Of a stretch of DNA of 64,000 nucleotides, positions 53,601-63,308 are shown piece after piece. The translations under genes and the position numbers were made by a program. The notes under the pieces were generated by a model. The model was not told where the DNA came from. It saw only the letters and a list, made by a program, of their open reading frames with translations, and made no database searches. The stretch is from positions 3,410,001 through 3,474,000 of the forward strand of contig NZ_CP072793.1 of the NCBI RefSeq assembly GCF_017901175.1, written 5' to 3'. Source of the DNA: Thiothrix unzii. GTDB taxonomy: Bacteria; Pseudomonadota; Gammaproteobacteria; Thiotrichales; Thiotrichaceae. Position 1 is the stretch's first letter, and the number at the start of each line of letters is the position of its first letter.

Positions 53601-54701
53601 CTATGAGCCGCTTTGTAGCAGAAAAGCCCTTCCTGCCGGGAAAAAACGTTGCGCCTCTAAGCGGCCTGCTTCGCCTTCACCCGTGTAAATGCCGATGCGG
53701 ACAACGCCCTGATCATCCGACCGACGATCACTTGCCAGCAATAAACGCCACTCATGTTGCACGATTTTACCGTTGTTGTCACGTATCGGTAACTCGACCA
53801 ATAACACCGAACCGAAAGGAATCATACTGTTATCCACCGAAGCGGTATGCCCTGCGATGACGGGCAGGGTCGACGCGCTACGCACTACGTCTTTCACTGG
53901 GCGGAAAAACACAAACGATGGATTCGCGCCTAATACTTCGTCCAATTTATCGGGATTTAGTTTCAACCATTGACGCACGGCGGTGTTGGATAAGTTATCA
54001 GTACGCAAATAGCCTTTATCTTGCATGTAACGCCCGATGCTGACGTAAGCCTGAGTATTTTTACCCGCGAACCCTAGCAACTGCGTTTTACCATCGGGAA
54101 AGCGAATTAACCCGGAGCCTTGCACCTGCATGAAATAGTAACCAATCGGATCGTTAGTCCAAGCAATTTCCAAGCCTTTGCCTTTGAGCGCACCTTGCAT
54201 GATTTCACGGCGCGAAGGCAGTGTGGCATCACCTTTAGGTTTGGCGTAAAGCGGGTAGCGGTATTCCGCCGATTCGTGGGCTTGCACCGCTAATTGCGGG
54301 GTGAAGTAACCACCGTATTGCACCGGACGTTTATCTTGCGGATCACCCAATGCATAAAAATCGAATTGTTGCCCCAGCGGTTTTTTGGAGCTGGATTTAC
54401 CGTCTAACCAAGTGACCAATTGTTCCACGGTATTGATGAGGCGTTGTTTATCCATTGGCCCGTGGTAGGTGGGGGCGGTGAGTTTGCTGGCATCAGTGGA
54501 TTGCAAATACACTGCCATATCGACTAAAGCACGTCGCAATTCCGGGGTTTTGCGGATGCAAGCCTCATCTAAATTTAAACTGGAACCCTGAATTTGCACG
54601 TCGCAATGGACAGGTTTTGGTGTATTTTCGACGGCATTCGCCGTATAGCACGCACTCAGCAGCCATAACCCAATGGTTAGCCCTATTTTCCGTTGCATCA
54701 A
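53601..54701 (-). CDS. MltA-family lytic transglycosylase, diverged copy
   Basis: A 366-aa MltA-like lipoprotein (LLSAC, lipidated Cys18). MltA domain (about residues 130-270: YGGYFTPQLAVQAHESAEYRYPLYAKP, GIEI-type AWTNDPIGYYFMQVQGSGLIRFPDG) and C-terminal 3D domain (PVIAGHTASVDNSMIPFGSVLLVELP). In the 3D domain the family block D-x-GG-x-IKG then R-x-D reads ASDRRSDDQGVVRIG: the first Asp stays, but the GG and IKG parts and the second Asp are lost. The gene lies 77 bases from its paralogue and the start could be M2 instead. Confidence 0.9.
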   Translation of the reverse strand: MMQRKIGLTIGLWLLSACYTANAVENTPKPVHCDVQIQGSSLNLDEACIRKTPELRRALVDMAVYLQSTDASKLTAPTYHGPMDKQRLINTVEQLVTWLDGKSSSKKPLGQQFDFYALGDPQDKRPVQYGGYFTPQLAVQAHESAEYRYPLYAKPKGDATLPSRREIMQGALKGKGLEIAWTNDPIGYYFMQVQGSGLIRFPDGKTQLLGFAGKNTQAYVSIGRYMQDKGYLRTDNLSNTAVRQWLKLNPDKLDEVLGANPSFVFFRPVKDVVRSASTLPVIAGHTASVDNSMIPFGSVLLVELPIRDNNGKIVQHEWRLLLASDRRSDDQGVVRIGIYTGEGEAGRLEAQRFFPAGRAFLLQSGS

Positions 54702-54778
54702 AAGCCCCTCAACATTCCATGACAGACAGTATCAGGATTGATTTTATGCGCAAACTTGTGCTTTGCCTATCAAATTCC

Positions 54779-56029
54779 TTAACGTTCTGCCATGTTGGTA
54801 TTGCCCCCGTAAGCCGGTTTGCGCACCAGCATATAAGCCTTACGGAAGCCGGTAATCCCGTGTGCAATGTTTTCTGCTTGTCGCCCGAAGCCTGTGTATA
54901 AATCCAAACGCCCCGCGCCTTTGATATTACCGCCTTGGTCTTGTGCAAACAGTAATCGCCAATCTCGCCCAATTTCGCGCCCATTGGCATCAATGCGTGG
55001 TACTTCCGCCAGTAAAACCGCACCGAGCGGGATGTAGTTACGATCCACCGCTACGGTATGTCCCGGAATCACCCGCGTGCCGGAAGCGGTCGTTGGTAAA
55101 CCTGCGGTTAGTTTAAAAAACACATAGCGCGGATTCGAGGTAATGATTTCCCCCGCACGTTGTGGATTTGCCCGCAACCAATCGCGGATGGCCTCATTGC
55201 CGTAATTGCGCAATTTTATTCCGCGTTGTTTCATGTATGCAGCAATACTGCTGAAAGTTCTGCCGTTATCCCCGGCGTATTCCAGCATCATTTCCTTGCC
55301 ATCAGGGAAACGCGCGATCCCAGAGCCTTGCACTTGTGCAAAAAATAAATTGGCAAGATCATTCGTCCATGCTACTTCCAAGCCTTTACCGCCTAAGGCG
55401 CGACGTGCAATATCTGCATGACTGAGTTGTGCTAACTGACCGTTAGGCTTGCGGTAAATGGGAATGCGGTACTCGCTGTTGGGGTGGGTACGCACTTCCA
55501 GCAATGGGGTGAAATAGCCGGTGTATTCAGCTTTGGCATCGCCGCGCCATGAGCTGATTTCCCGCAGTGAAAAGCGTTGTTGTAACGTACCGGGCGCAAT
55601 CCCATCGTGCCAATTTAGCAATTCGTGCACCGTTTCCAGCAGGGCAGCATTGGAAATATTGCCCCAACCCACGCCGACTTTTTGTGCTGCTGGTACGCGC
55701 TTGAGGTAACTGGCTTGTGTTTGCAACCCTTCACGGGTGTAGGCATTTTTGCGAATGCACTGATCCGGGAGCTGCAATGCTTGTGCGTAACCGCATTCGA
55801 GTGAATCGTCGAACGGCAACGCTGAGCCATAAGCGGTTTGACGGTATACCGGATTGCCTTGGCGAGGCGGCGCGTATTCGCGGCGTTGCTGTTGGTAAGG
55901 TTGCGCGTAGGGCTGCGGAGTATAAACCGGTCGCCATGATTCCCATGCGGGTACATTCGCCATGACTGACTGAGGTAGCACTAAGCTGCCTAGTATCAAT
56001 GCGGTTGCGACAAAGTAATGTCTGAACAT
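54779..56029 (-). CDS. mltA: Membrane-bound lytic murein transglycosylase A (MltA)
   Basis: A 416-aa MltA that cleaves peptidoglycan with formation of an anhydro-sugar. Signal peptide (MFRHYFVATALILGSLVLPQSVMA) with no lipobox cysteine, a Tyr/Gln/Pro-rich linker, MltA domain (YTGYFTPLLEVRTHPNSEYRIPIYRKP, AWTNDLANLFFAQVQGSGIARFPDG), and 3D domain with the complete block LLFAQDQGGNIKGAGRLDLYTGFG. This is the canonical copy of the tandem pair. It diverges from the large adhesin-like gene. Confidence 0.93.
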   Translation of the reverse strand: MFRHYFVATALILGSLVLPQSVMANVPAWESWRPVYTPQPYAQPYQQQRREYAPPRQGNPVYRQTAYGSALPFDDSLECGYAQALQLPDQCIRKNAYTREGLQTQASYLKRVPAAQKVGVGWGNISNAALLETVHELLNWHDGIAPGTLQQRFSLREISSWRGDAKAEYTGYFTPLLEVRTHPNSEYRIPIYRKPNGQLAQLSHADIARRALGGKGLEVAWTNDLANLFFAQVQGSGIARFPDGKEMMLEYAGDNGRTFSSIAAYMKQRGIKLRNYGNEAIRDWLRANPQRAGEIITSNPRYVFFKLTAGLPTTASGTRVIPGHTVAVDRNYIPLGAVLLAEVPRIDANGREIGRDWRLLFAQDQGGNIKGAGRLDLYTGFGRQAENIAHGITGFRKAYMLVRKPAYGGNTNMAER

Positions 56030-56098
56030 GAAAGCTACCCTGTGCGTCGTTGTTATTATTGTTGTCTAGTTTGGGTAGGGTTGATTATGCGGGCAAAG

Positions 56099-56129
56099 TT
56101 GACTTCACGACACCGACCAATGGTAGTAT
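56099..56129 (+). promoter_or_regulatory. Weak candidate promoter for the large repeat protein
   Basis: TTGACT (56099-56104) and TAGTAT (56124-56129) with a 19-base spacer lie 112 bases upstream of the large gene start. Spacing is long, so this is tentative. The rest of 56030-56240 shows no clear element. Confidence 0.3.
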
Positions 56130-56240
56130 CAGACAAGCGGCGCGTTTAAACTGGAAACGTAGGCGTTTAATGCAGTAACATTATCGTTACAAGTGCCACG
56201 TTGGGGCGTAGCACACCATAATAAACAAAAGAACCGGGCT

Positions 56241-59200
56241 ATGAAAATAAAGACAATCCGTGCAGGAACGTTGGTTTGGTCTGTCCTTACCGCCGTACTT
56301 GCAGGCTTGAGCAGTACCGCTAGTGCTGGACTCAGTTTCAATCCGAACGTTACACCCGCCCAGATGGCTGCCGTTTTAGACGGCCCAGGGTTGAGTATTC
56401 AAAATGCACAAATCACGCGCGGTGCGGGCGAGCAGTATGGCGTTCTCGGCGGTGCTAAAGCCTTGCTGGGTTTTGAGTCGGGTATTTTTCTTACCACCGG
56501 ACGGGTTGCCAGTTTACAGCCGCCTAACAACACCGGCTCTTACAGTTACGATACCCCCCAAGCTCTCTATCGTGATGCTGATTTATTAGCTATTAGCCCT
56601 TATGCAAAATATGACCCGGTGGCTTTTGAGTTCGATATTGTGCCGCAGGGTGATAGAGCAAATTTCGTTTTCAGCTTCGGTTCGGAAGAATACCCAGAAT
56701 TCGTGTGCAGCCAATACAACGATGCATTCGGCCTATTTATTACCGGGCCGGGGATTTCAGGTACACGTAACGCGGCTTTTTTGCCGAATACCCAGACGCC
56801 GATTGCGGTTAATAATGTGAATGGTGGTGCGGCTGGCTCTCAAGCGGATGGTGCGGCGTGCCAGTTGTCAAATACCGGCTATTTTATCGACAATGGTAAC
56901 GGTACGGGCAGTAGTGCTTCGCAGTTGGATGGTTTTACCAAGACTTTGACCACTGCGATTACAGGTTTGCAAGCGGGGCAGGTTTACCATGTGAAATTGG
57001 CAATGGCAGATGCTCGCGATTCAGGGTACGACTCTGGTGCAGCTTTTAAATGGCTTACCAGTACTAATTCCACGCCGGTTGATTTGGCGTTGACTGCCAG
57101 CACTAACCGCCCGAATCCTAGTTATAACAGCACGGTAGAGTTAACTTGGACGGTAAGTAACAGTTCGGCAACAGCCGCAAGTTTGACGCAGGTTGGTTTG
57201 GAATGGCCAGCGGGATTGACTTGGCTTAGTGATAATGCAGGTGGAGCTTACAACCCTGCAACGGGTGAGTGGCAGGCTGGGGATATTCCGGCGGGTGGTT
57301 CCAAAAGCATCACGATTCGGGCGCAAGTTGCTACGGCGGCACAATACGCTATTGTCGGTGAAATTCTGTATGCGTTTAATGAAGATCCCGATTCAACTCC
57401 CTTCAATCGCCATATCAATGCCAATGAAGACGATACTGCAACAGTACTGTTAAGCCCGGTTGAGAACAATGCGCCGACTATGCCTGCTACCGCAACGGCA
57501 ACTGCTGCCGAAAATCAGTATGCCGTAACCCCGGCGGTACAAGCGGTTGACCCTGATGGTGATGTATTAAGCTACAGCATCAGTGGTGGTGCAGATGCGG
57601 GGAGGTTCTTAGTGAACTCCAGCACGGGGGTATTAACGTTCATCGCGGCTCCCGATTACGAAAAACCCGTTGACGCAGATAAAAATAACAGCTACGTGGT
57701 ACAAGTAACGGTCAGTGATGGCAAGCTAAGCGCGACACAAACGCTAACGATCACGGTTGGCAACGTTAACGAAGCACCAACATTACCTGCAACTACTATA
57801 TTTCCGGTACTGGAAAACCAAACGATAGCGGCTACGGTGAGTGGCACGGATGTTGATGGCAATGTCCTCAATTACAGTATTAGTGGTGGAGCAGATGCTG
57901 CAAAGTTTGCTGTGAACGCCAGCACAGGGGGGCTCATGTTCATCGCGGCTCCCGATTACGAAAAACCCGCTGACGCAGATAAAAACAACAGCTACGTGGT
58001 GCAGGTGACTGTCAGTGACGGCAAGCTAAGCGCGACACAAACGCTAACGATCACGGTCGGCAACGTTAACGAGAAACCGACTCTGCCAGCTAGTGCCACT
58101 GTTTCGGTGTTGGAAAATCAAACGGTAGTGACCCCGGCGGTACAAGCCGTTGACCCTGATGGTGAGGCATTAAGTTACAGCATCAGTGGTGGTGCAGATG
58201 CAGGGAAGTTCGTGGTGAATGCCAGCACGGGGGTATTAACATTCATTGCAGCTCCCGATTACGAAAACCCCGCTGACGCAGATAAAAATAACAGCTACGT
58301 AGTGCAGGTGACAGTCAGCGATGGCAAGTTAATGGCAACGCAAACGGTGACTGTCAATGTCACTAACGACACCACTGAAAACGCTTTACCCGTAATCCTT
58401 CCCGGTAACAATGCCGCTACGCATACCCAAAACTATGTGGAAAATAGCACTAACTTGCTAGTGCTTGATTACGATGCAACCGACGCAGATGGTGATACAG
58501 AGGGTAGCGGTTTAACTTGGTTGCTGACGGGCGGTGATGATAAATGGGCGTTTACGATTCATCCGACCGAGGGTTGGTTAGAATTTACCGGTGCGCCGGA
58601 TTTTGAACGCCCATTGGATGCGGATAAAAAGAATACTTACGAGGTGCAAGTCACGGTTTGTGACAGTAAAGGCGGTTGTGCGAGTCAAAAACTAACAGTG
58701 GCGTTAACCAATGTGGCTGAAGATAGTGATGGTGATGGAATTCCCGACGCATTGGAAATTCAGGAGGGAATAGCTGACCCTTACACGGACGGCAAGGATA
58801 CCGATGGAGATAAAGTGCCCGATTACTTGGATAATGATGACGATGGCGATGGTTTGCTGACCCAATATGAAGTGGCTGATCCGAATACAGATGGAGATTT
58901 AGCCGATGCTCGTGATACGGATGGGGACAAAATACCGGATTACCTGGATGCCGATGATGATGGCGATGGTAAGCCGACAGCTACCGAAAAAGCTGATCTG
59001 AATGGTGATAAAAATCCGGCTGATGCGGTTGATAGTGATGATGATGGCATTCCCAATTACCTCGATAACAACGATGAGCCTAGCGTGCATTTGTCGGTGC
59101 GGGCGTATTTGCAGGGAGCGTATAACACTCAGACGGGTTTAATGACCGACAAACTTTTGACGAAGGGGTTTCTGCCTAAGCCACAACCGTTTGATAAGTT

Positions 59201-59897
59201 AGTGACCAGTTTTGGCTATACCGTATTTGAGGGTGTTCCGCCTTTTAATCACTTCGGTAAGGAGGTCATGAGTGATAGCGTTAAAGCAATGCCCGCAGGG
59301 AATACTCCCGTGGATTGGATGTTATTGGAGTTACGTGATGTGGATGATCCGGTAAAACGGGTGGCAGCGAAAGCGACGCTGCTGCAACGCGATGGTGATG
59401 TCATCAATGCAGAGACAGGTTCTACTAACATTGTGTTCCGAGGGGTTCCGCCGGGGGATTACTACGTGGTTTTGCGTCATCGTAATCACATTGGCGTTAT
59501 GACGGCAACGCGACTGAGCTTAACTGAAACGGCTACAGTGATTGATTTTACCCAACCCAGTTACGCAGTCTACGGTAATAATCAGCGTTATTTGGCAGGT
59601 GATAAAGCCTTTTTGTGGGCAGGTGATGCCAATAACAGTAATTCCGTGGTGGGTTCGGGGCCGGGTAGTGATGCTAATATCATGTTGGGCTCACTGTTGA
59701 TCTCACCTGATAACACCTTGGTGACCACACATTTTAAAATGGCGGGTTATTACGCTACTGACTTGAATCTGGATGGGTTAACGGTGTTTTCGGGGCCGGG
59801 TAATGATCTGAATTTGTTATTCGGCAACATTATGGTGCATCCGCTTAATGACAATTCCAATGCGAACTTCGTTATCTATGGTGCAGTGCCACGCTAA
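56241..59897 (+). CDS. Large secreted repeat protein: choice-of-anchor L, cadherin-like repeats, type 3 thrombospondin-like repeats, dockerin-like C-terminus
   Basis: A 1218-aa surface or secreted protein. Signal peptide (about residues 1-30); choice-of-anchor L domain (about 35-270, FSFGSEEYPEFVCSQYNDAFGLFITG); a DUF11-like segment (about 275-395, LTWTVSNSSATAASLTQVGL); four cadherin-like repeats (about 410-820), the first three nearly identical with SYSISGGADAGKF and YVVQVTVSDGKL; Ca-binding DxDxDGIPD repeats (about 830-945); and a C-terminal region (about 950-1218) with GDYYVVLRHRNHIGVMTA and two EF-hand-like segments (GDANNSNS, TDLNLDGLTVF). Probably a calcium-binding adhesin or matrix protein; exporter not found in the window. 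Confidence 0.85.
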   Translation: MKIKTIRAGTLVWSVLTAVLAGLSSTASAGLSFNPNVTPAQMAAVLDGPGLSIQNAQITRGAGEQYGVLGGAKALLGFESGIFLTTGRVASLQPPNNTGSYSYDTPQALYRDADLLAISPYAKYDPVAFEFDIVPQGDRANFVFSFGSEEYPEFVCSQYNDAFGLFITGPGISGTRNAAFLPNTQTPIAVNNVNGGAAGSQADGAACQLSNTGYFIDNGNGTGSSASQLDGFTKTLTTAITGLQAGQVYHVKLAMADARDSGYDSGAAFKWLTSTNSTPVDLALTASTNRPNPSYNSTVELTWTVSNSSATAASLTQVGLEWPAGLTWLSDNAGGAYNPATGEWQAGDIPAGGSKSITIRAQVATAAQYAIVGEILYAFNEDPDSTPFNRHINANEDDTATVLLSPVENNAPTMPATATATAAENQYAVTPAVQAVDPDGDVLSYSISGGADAGRFLVNSSTGVLTFIAAPDYEKPVDADKNNSYVVQVTVSDGKLSATQTLTITVGNVNEAPTLPATTIFPVLENQTIAATVSGTDVDGNVLNYSISGGADAAKFAVNASTGGLMFIAAPDYEKPADADKNNSYVVQVTVSDGKLSATQTLTITVGNVNEKPTLPASATVSVLENQTVVTPAVQAVDPDGEALSYSISGGADAGKFVVNASTGVLTFIAAPDYENPADADKNNSYVVQVTVSDGKLMATQTVTVNVTNDTTENALPVILPGNNAATHTQNYVENSTNLLVLDYDATDADGDTEGSGLTWLLTGGDDKWAFTIHPTEGWLEFTGAPDFERPLDADKKNTYEVQVTVCDSKGGCASQKLTVALTNVAEDSDGDGIPDALEIQEGIADPYTDGKDTDGDKVPDYLDNDDDGDGLLTQYEVADPNTDGDLADARDTDGDKIPDYLDADDDGDGKPTATEKADLNGDKNPADAVDSDDDGIPNYLDNNDEPSVHLSVRAYLQGAYNTQTGLMTDKLLTKGFLPKPQPFDKLVTSFGYTVFEGVPPFNHFGKEVMSDSVKAMPAGNTPVDWMLLELRDVDDPVKRVAAKATLLQRDGDVINAETGSTNIVFRGVPPGDYYVVLRHRNHIGVMTATRLSLTETATVIDFTQPSYAVYGNNQRYLAGDKAFLWAGDANNSNSVVGSGPGSDANIMLGSLLISPDNTLVTTHFKMAGYYATDLNLDGLTVFSGPGNDLNLLFGNIMVHPLNDNSNANFVIYGAVPR
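57471..58370 (+). repeat. Three tandem 300-bp repeats (cadherin-like) within the large gene
   Basis: The segments 57471-57770, 57771-58070 and 58071-58370 are tandem copies of about 300 bp. The GCAGATGC in ISGGADA recurs at 57591, 57891 and about 58194. The central 140 bases of each copy are nearly identical at the DNA level, suggesting recent duplication or gene conversion; a fourth, diverged copy follows to about 58720. Confidence 0.85.
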
Positions 59898-59918
59898 ACG
59901 GCGGGATAGTTGCCCCCG

Positions 59919-59950
59919 ATAAGCGGCTTGCCTTATAGTAAGCCGCTTAT
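59919..59950 (+). terminator. Stem-loop after the large repeat protein gene
   Basis: ATAAGCGGCTT (59919-59929) is perfectly mirrored by AAGCCGCTTAT (59940-59950) with a 10-base loop, 22 bases past the stop of the large gene and 50 before gatA. Likely the terminator, though no long T-run follows. Confidence 0.6.
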
Positions 59951-60000
59951 TGCATGGTTATTGCTTACCCCTTGCCGGGACTATAAAAACTGGAGAACGC

Positions 60001-61473
60001 ATGTCCAACCCAATTCATACCCTATCGCTGAAGGAACTTCGCGATGGGATTCATTCAGGGCAATTTTCTGTCATGGAAGCTACCGATGCGTATCTCAATC
60101 GTATCGGACGTTTTAACCCTGAACTTAATGCTTATATCACCGTTACGGCTGAAACCGCTCAAGCGCAAGCGGTCGCTATTGATAACCGCATTCGCCAAGG
60201 CGAGTTGAGCGGGGCAATGGCGGGCGTGCCTTACGCGTTGAAAGATTTATTTTGCTCGCAAGACGTGCGCACCACTTGCGCCTCCAATATGTTGAGCAAC
60301 TTTATTGCGCCTTACGATGCTCACGTTGCTGCAAAACTCAAAGCTGCTGGCGGTGTATTGCTCGGCAAAAATAATATGGACGAGTTTGCGATGGGGTCGT
60401 CTAATGAAACCTCTGCGTTTGGCAATGTGCGTAACCCGTGGGATACCGACAAAGTACCCGGCGGCAGTTCCGGCGGCGGTGCGGCAACGATTGCGGCGCG
60501 TTTAGCCCCGATGACCTTGGGTACGGATACGGGCGGTTCGATTCGCCAACCTGCGTCATTTTGTAATATCACCGGGATTAAACCGACCTACGGGCGCATT
60601 TCGCGTTACGGCATGATTGCGTTTGCCTCCAGTTTGGATCAGTGCGGGCCAATGGCGGCATCGGCGGAAGATTGCGCGATTACTCTGAACGTAATTTCTG
60701 GCTTGGACGAGCGCGATTCCACCAGCGTTGACCGTGCAGTACCGGATTACACCGCAACCTTGAACGATTCCATCGCGGGCTTGCGCATTGGTTTGCCGAA
60801 GGAGTTCTTTGCCGAAGGTTTGAATCCGCAAGTGGCGGAAGTCATTGAAAAAGCGGTCAAAGAGTTTGAAGCCAAGGGCGCGATCATTAAAGAAGTGACC
60901 TTGCCGAATAGTCATTTAGCCGTTCCGGTGTATTACGTGGTGGCTCCGGCGGAATGTTCCTCGAACTTGGCGCGTTTCGATGGGGTGCGTTTTGGGCATC
61001 GTTGCTCTAACCCGCAAGACCTGAAAGATTTGTACGAGCGCAGTCGTTGGGAAGGTTTCGGCGCGGAAGTGAAACGCCGCATTATGATCGGGACTTACGC
61101 GCTGTCGTCGGGCTATTATGACGCTTACTATTTGAAAGCGCAGAAAATTCGCCGCTTGATCCAACAAGATTTCGTCGAAGCCTTTAACGAGGTTGATGTG
61201 ATTATGGGGCCGTCTTGCCCGACCACAGCATTTGGCATTGGGGCAAAAACAGATGACCCCATTTCAATGTACCTCGAAGATTTGTACACCATTCCGGTCA
61301 GTTTGGCAGGTTTGCCGGGGATGACGTTCCCGGTCGGTTTTGCGGCGGATGGTTTGCCCGTCGGTATCCAATTGGTCGGCAATTATTTCGAGGAAGCGCG
61401 GATGTTAAACATTGCGCATCAATACCAACAATGGACAGGCTGGCACAAACAACTGCCAACCGCGTTCGCGTAA
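60001..61473 (+). CDS. gatA: Asp/Glu-tRNA amidotransferase subunit A
   Basis: The amidase subunit (490 aa) that releases ammonia from glutamine for conversion of Glu-tRNA(Gln) or Asp-tRNA(Asn). The Ser-cisSer-Lys triad is visible: Lys in [10 protein letters not shown] and the two serines in [17 protein letters not shown] followed by [14 protein letters not shown]. The start at 60001 ([16 protein letters not shown], after GGAG) fits the family; an in-frame ATG at 59950 would add 17 residues starting inside the hairpin. Its product works with GatB and GatC encoded directly after. Confidence 0.97.
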   Translation: MSNPIHTLSLKELRDGIHSGQFSVMEATDAYLNRIGRFNPELNAYITVTAETAQAQAVAIDNRIRQGELSGAMAGVPYALKDLFCSQDVRTTCASNMLSNFIAPYDAHVAAKLKAAGGVLLGKNNMDEFAMGSSNETSAFGNVRNPWDTDKVPGGSSGGGAATIAARLAPMTLGTDTGGSIRQPASFCNITGIKPTYGRISRYGMIAFASSLDQCGPMAASAEDCAITLNVISGLDERDSTSVDRAVPDYTATLNDSIAGLRIGLPKEFFAEGLNPQVAEVIEKAVKEFEAKGAIIKEVTLPNSHLAVPVYYVVAPAECSSNLARFDGVRFGHRCSNPQDLKDLYERSRWEGFGAEVKRRIMIGTYALSSGYYDAYYLKAQKIRRLIQQDFVEAFNEVDVIMGPSCPTTAFGIGAKTDDPISMYLEDLYTIPVSLAGLPGMTFPVGFAADGLPVGIQLVGNYFEEARMLNIAHQYQQWTGWHKQLPTAFA

Positions 61474-61485
61474 GGAGGTCGGCAC

Positions 61486-62916
61486 ATGGAATGGGAAACC
61501 GTCATCGGGCTGGAAATCCACGCCCAACTGTCCACTAAGAGTAAAATCTTTTCGGGTTCATCCACTGCGTATGGCGCAGAACCTAACACTCAAGCCAGCC
61601 TGATTGACTTGGGAATGCCGGGTGTATTGCCTGTCTTGAATAAAGAAGCCGTGCACATGGCGGTGAAATTCGGCTTGGCAATTGACGCGCACTTAGCACC
61701 ACGTTCGGTGTTTGCCCGCAAAAACTATTTCTACCCCGATTTGCCGAAAGGCTACCAAATCAGCCAGTACGAATTACCCATCGTTGGCATTGGTCACATG
61801 GATATTGAGCTGGAAGACGGTTCAATCAAACGCATTGGCGTAACCCGTGCGCATTTGGAAGAGGATGCGGGTAAATCCCTCCACGAAGATTTCCAAGGCC
61901 AAACCGGGATTGACTTAAACCGTGCGGGTACGCCATTGCTGGAAATCGTGTCCGAACCGGATATGCGCAACGCCAAAGAAGCGGTCGCGTACATGAAAAA
62001 ATTGCACGCACTGGTGCGTTACTTGGGCGTGTGCGACGGTAATATGCAGGAAGGCTCATTCCGCTGTGATGCGAACGTGTCGGTACGTCGCCCCGGTGCG
62101 GAATTTGGCACACGCGCGGAAATCAAAAACCTGAACTCATTCAAGTTCATTGAACGCGCCATCAATCACGAAGTTGAACGCCAAATCGACATTATCGAAT
62201 CCGGCGGCAAAGTGGTACAGGAAACCCGTTTGTACGACCCTGACCGCAACGAAACCCGCTCGATGCGCAGCAAGGAAGATGCGAACGACTACCGCTATTT
62301 CCCCGACCCGGATTTGCTGCCGGTGGAGTTAACCCCGGAATTCATCGAATCGGTGCGGGCAACCTTGCCAGAATTGCCGAATGCGAAAAAAGTACGTTTC
62401 ATGGATGCGTACAAGCTCAGTGCTTATGACGCGGATATGCTGACCCAAAGCCGCGATGTGGCGGATTACTTTGAAGCTGTGGCTCAAGCCTGCGGCGATG
62501 CCAAACTTGCCGCCAACTGGGTAAATGGTGAATTGGCAGCCGCTTTGAATCGCGCAGGTATCGAATTAGCTGACGTGCCAGTCACGGCGGATGCTTTCGC
62601 AGGTTTACTCAAACGCATTCTGGACAACACCATTTCTGGCAAAATTGCCAAAGAAGTGTTCGACGCAATGTGGAATGGCGAAGGCGATGCCGACACCGTT
62701 ATCGACAAAAAAGGCTTGAAGCAAATCACCGACACGGGCGCGATTGAAGCCATGATCGACGATATTATCGCCGCTAACCCTAAGCAAACCGAAGAATACC
62801 GTGCGGGTAAAGACAAGCTGTTCGGTTTCTTTGTCGGCGCGGCAATGAAAGCATCCAAAGGCAAGGCGAACCCTGATCAGGTCAACGCCATCCTCAAACA
62901 GAAATTGGCAGGTTAA
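61486..62916 (+). CDS. gatB: Asp/Glu-tRNA amidotransferase subunit B
   Basis: The tRNA-binding kinase/transferase subunit (476 aa). It begins [22 protein letters not shown], has [19 protein letters not shown] and EDAGKSLHE, and a C-terminal tail domain (about residues 330-476) with [19 protein letters not shown]. It is preceded by a strong AAGGAGGTCGG ribosome site 12 bases after gatA and ends in TAATG overlap with gatC. Confidence 0.97.
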   Translation: MEWETVIGLEIHAQLSTKSKIFSGSSTAYGAEPNTQASLIDLGMPGVLPVLNKEAVHMAVKFGLAIDAHLAPRSVFARKNYFYPDLPKGYQISQYELPIVGIGHMDIELEDGSIKRIGVTRAHLEEDAGKSLHEDFQGQTGIDLNRAGTPLLEIVSEPDMRNAKEAVAYMKKLHALVRYLGVCDGNMQEGSFRCDANVSVRRPGAEFGTRAEIKNLNSFKFIERAINHEVERQIDIIESGGKVVQETRLYDPDRNETRSMRSKEDANDYRYFPDPDLLPVELTPEFIESVRATLPELPNAKKVRFMDAYKLSAYDADMLTQSRDVADYFEAVAQACGDAKLAANWVNGELAAALNRAGIELADVPVTADAFAGLLKRILDNTISGKIAKEVFDAMWNGEGDADTVIDKKGLKQITDTGAIEAMIDDIIAANPKQTEEYRAGKDKLFGFFVGAAMKASKGKANPDQVNAILKQKLAG

Positions 62917-63206
62917 TGATGGCTATTACTGAAACTGAAGTTCGTAAAGTCGCACATTTGGCGCGTTTGGCAATGCCTGATGAATATATCGACGCTTACA
63001 CCAAAAACTTGTCCAATATTTTGGATTTAGTGGCGCAAATGGAAGCGGTGGATACCGATGGTGTGGCTCCGATGGCGCACCCGCTGGACATGGTACAACG
63101 CTTGCGTGCCGACGTGGTGACAGAAACCAATCAGCGCGATTATTACCAAGGTATTGCCCCCGAAACGGAAGACGGATTGTATTTAGTCCCGAAGGTGCTT
63201 GAATAA
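62916..63206 (+). CDS. gatC: Asp/Glu-tRNA amidotransferase subunit C
   Basis: The small (96 aa) subunit that joins GatA and GatB. Characteristic segments are [34 protein letters not shown] and [16 protein letters not shown]. The ATG at 62916 overlaps the gatB stop by one base; the second ATG at 62919 is an equally good start. The gene order A-B-C differs from the C-A-B order seen in many Gammaproteobacteria. Confidence 0.95.
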   Translation: MMAITETEVRKVAHLARLAMPDEYIDAYTKNLSNILDLVAQMEAVDTDGVAPMAHPLDMVQRLRADVVTETNQRDYYQGIAPETEDGLYLVPKVLE

Positions 63207-63240
63207 GTTATCCGTGCGATACGCCGTTTAATCTGGATTT

Positions 63241-63265
63241 GCCTGCCCTGTAACGCTGGGCAGGC
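63241..63265 (+). terminator. Hairpin after gatC
   Basis: GCCTGCCC (63241-63248) and GGGCAGGC (63258-63265) form a perfect 8-bp GC-rich stem with a 9-base loop, 35 bases past gatC. It is followed by TATACT, which could be the -10 box of the next gene. Confidence 0.5.
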
Positions 63266-63308
63266 TATACTGCTGGCTTGATTCCTCAAATTATCAGGAT
63301 AGCCTGCT

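Noticed and set aside
53575-53611. Two small stem-loops at the 3' end of the diverged mltA gene
   Set aside because: Stems are only 5-6 bp and one includes the stop codon; too weak to call a terminator.
57471-58370. Repeats considered as a CRISPR array
   Set aside because: The 300-bp units are tandem and in frame within one protein gene; there are no short direct repeats with unique spacers and no cas genes.
59961-59987. Possible promoter TTGCTT/TATAAA directly ahead of gatA
   Set aside because: Spacing is about 15 bases and the start codon would be only some 13 bases downstream, leaving almost no leader.
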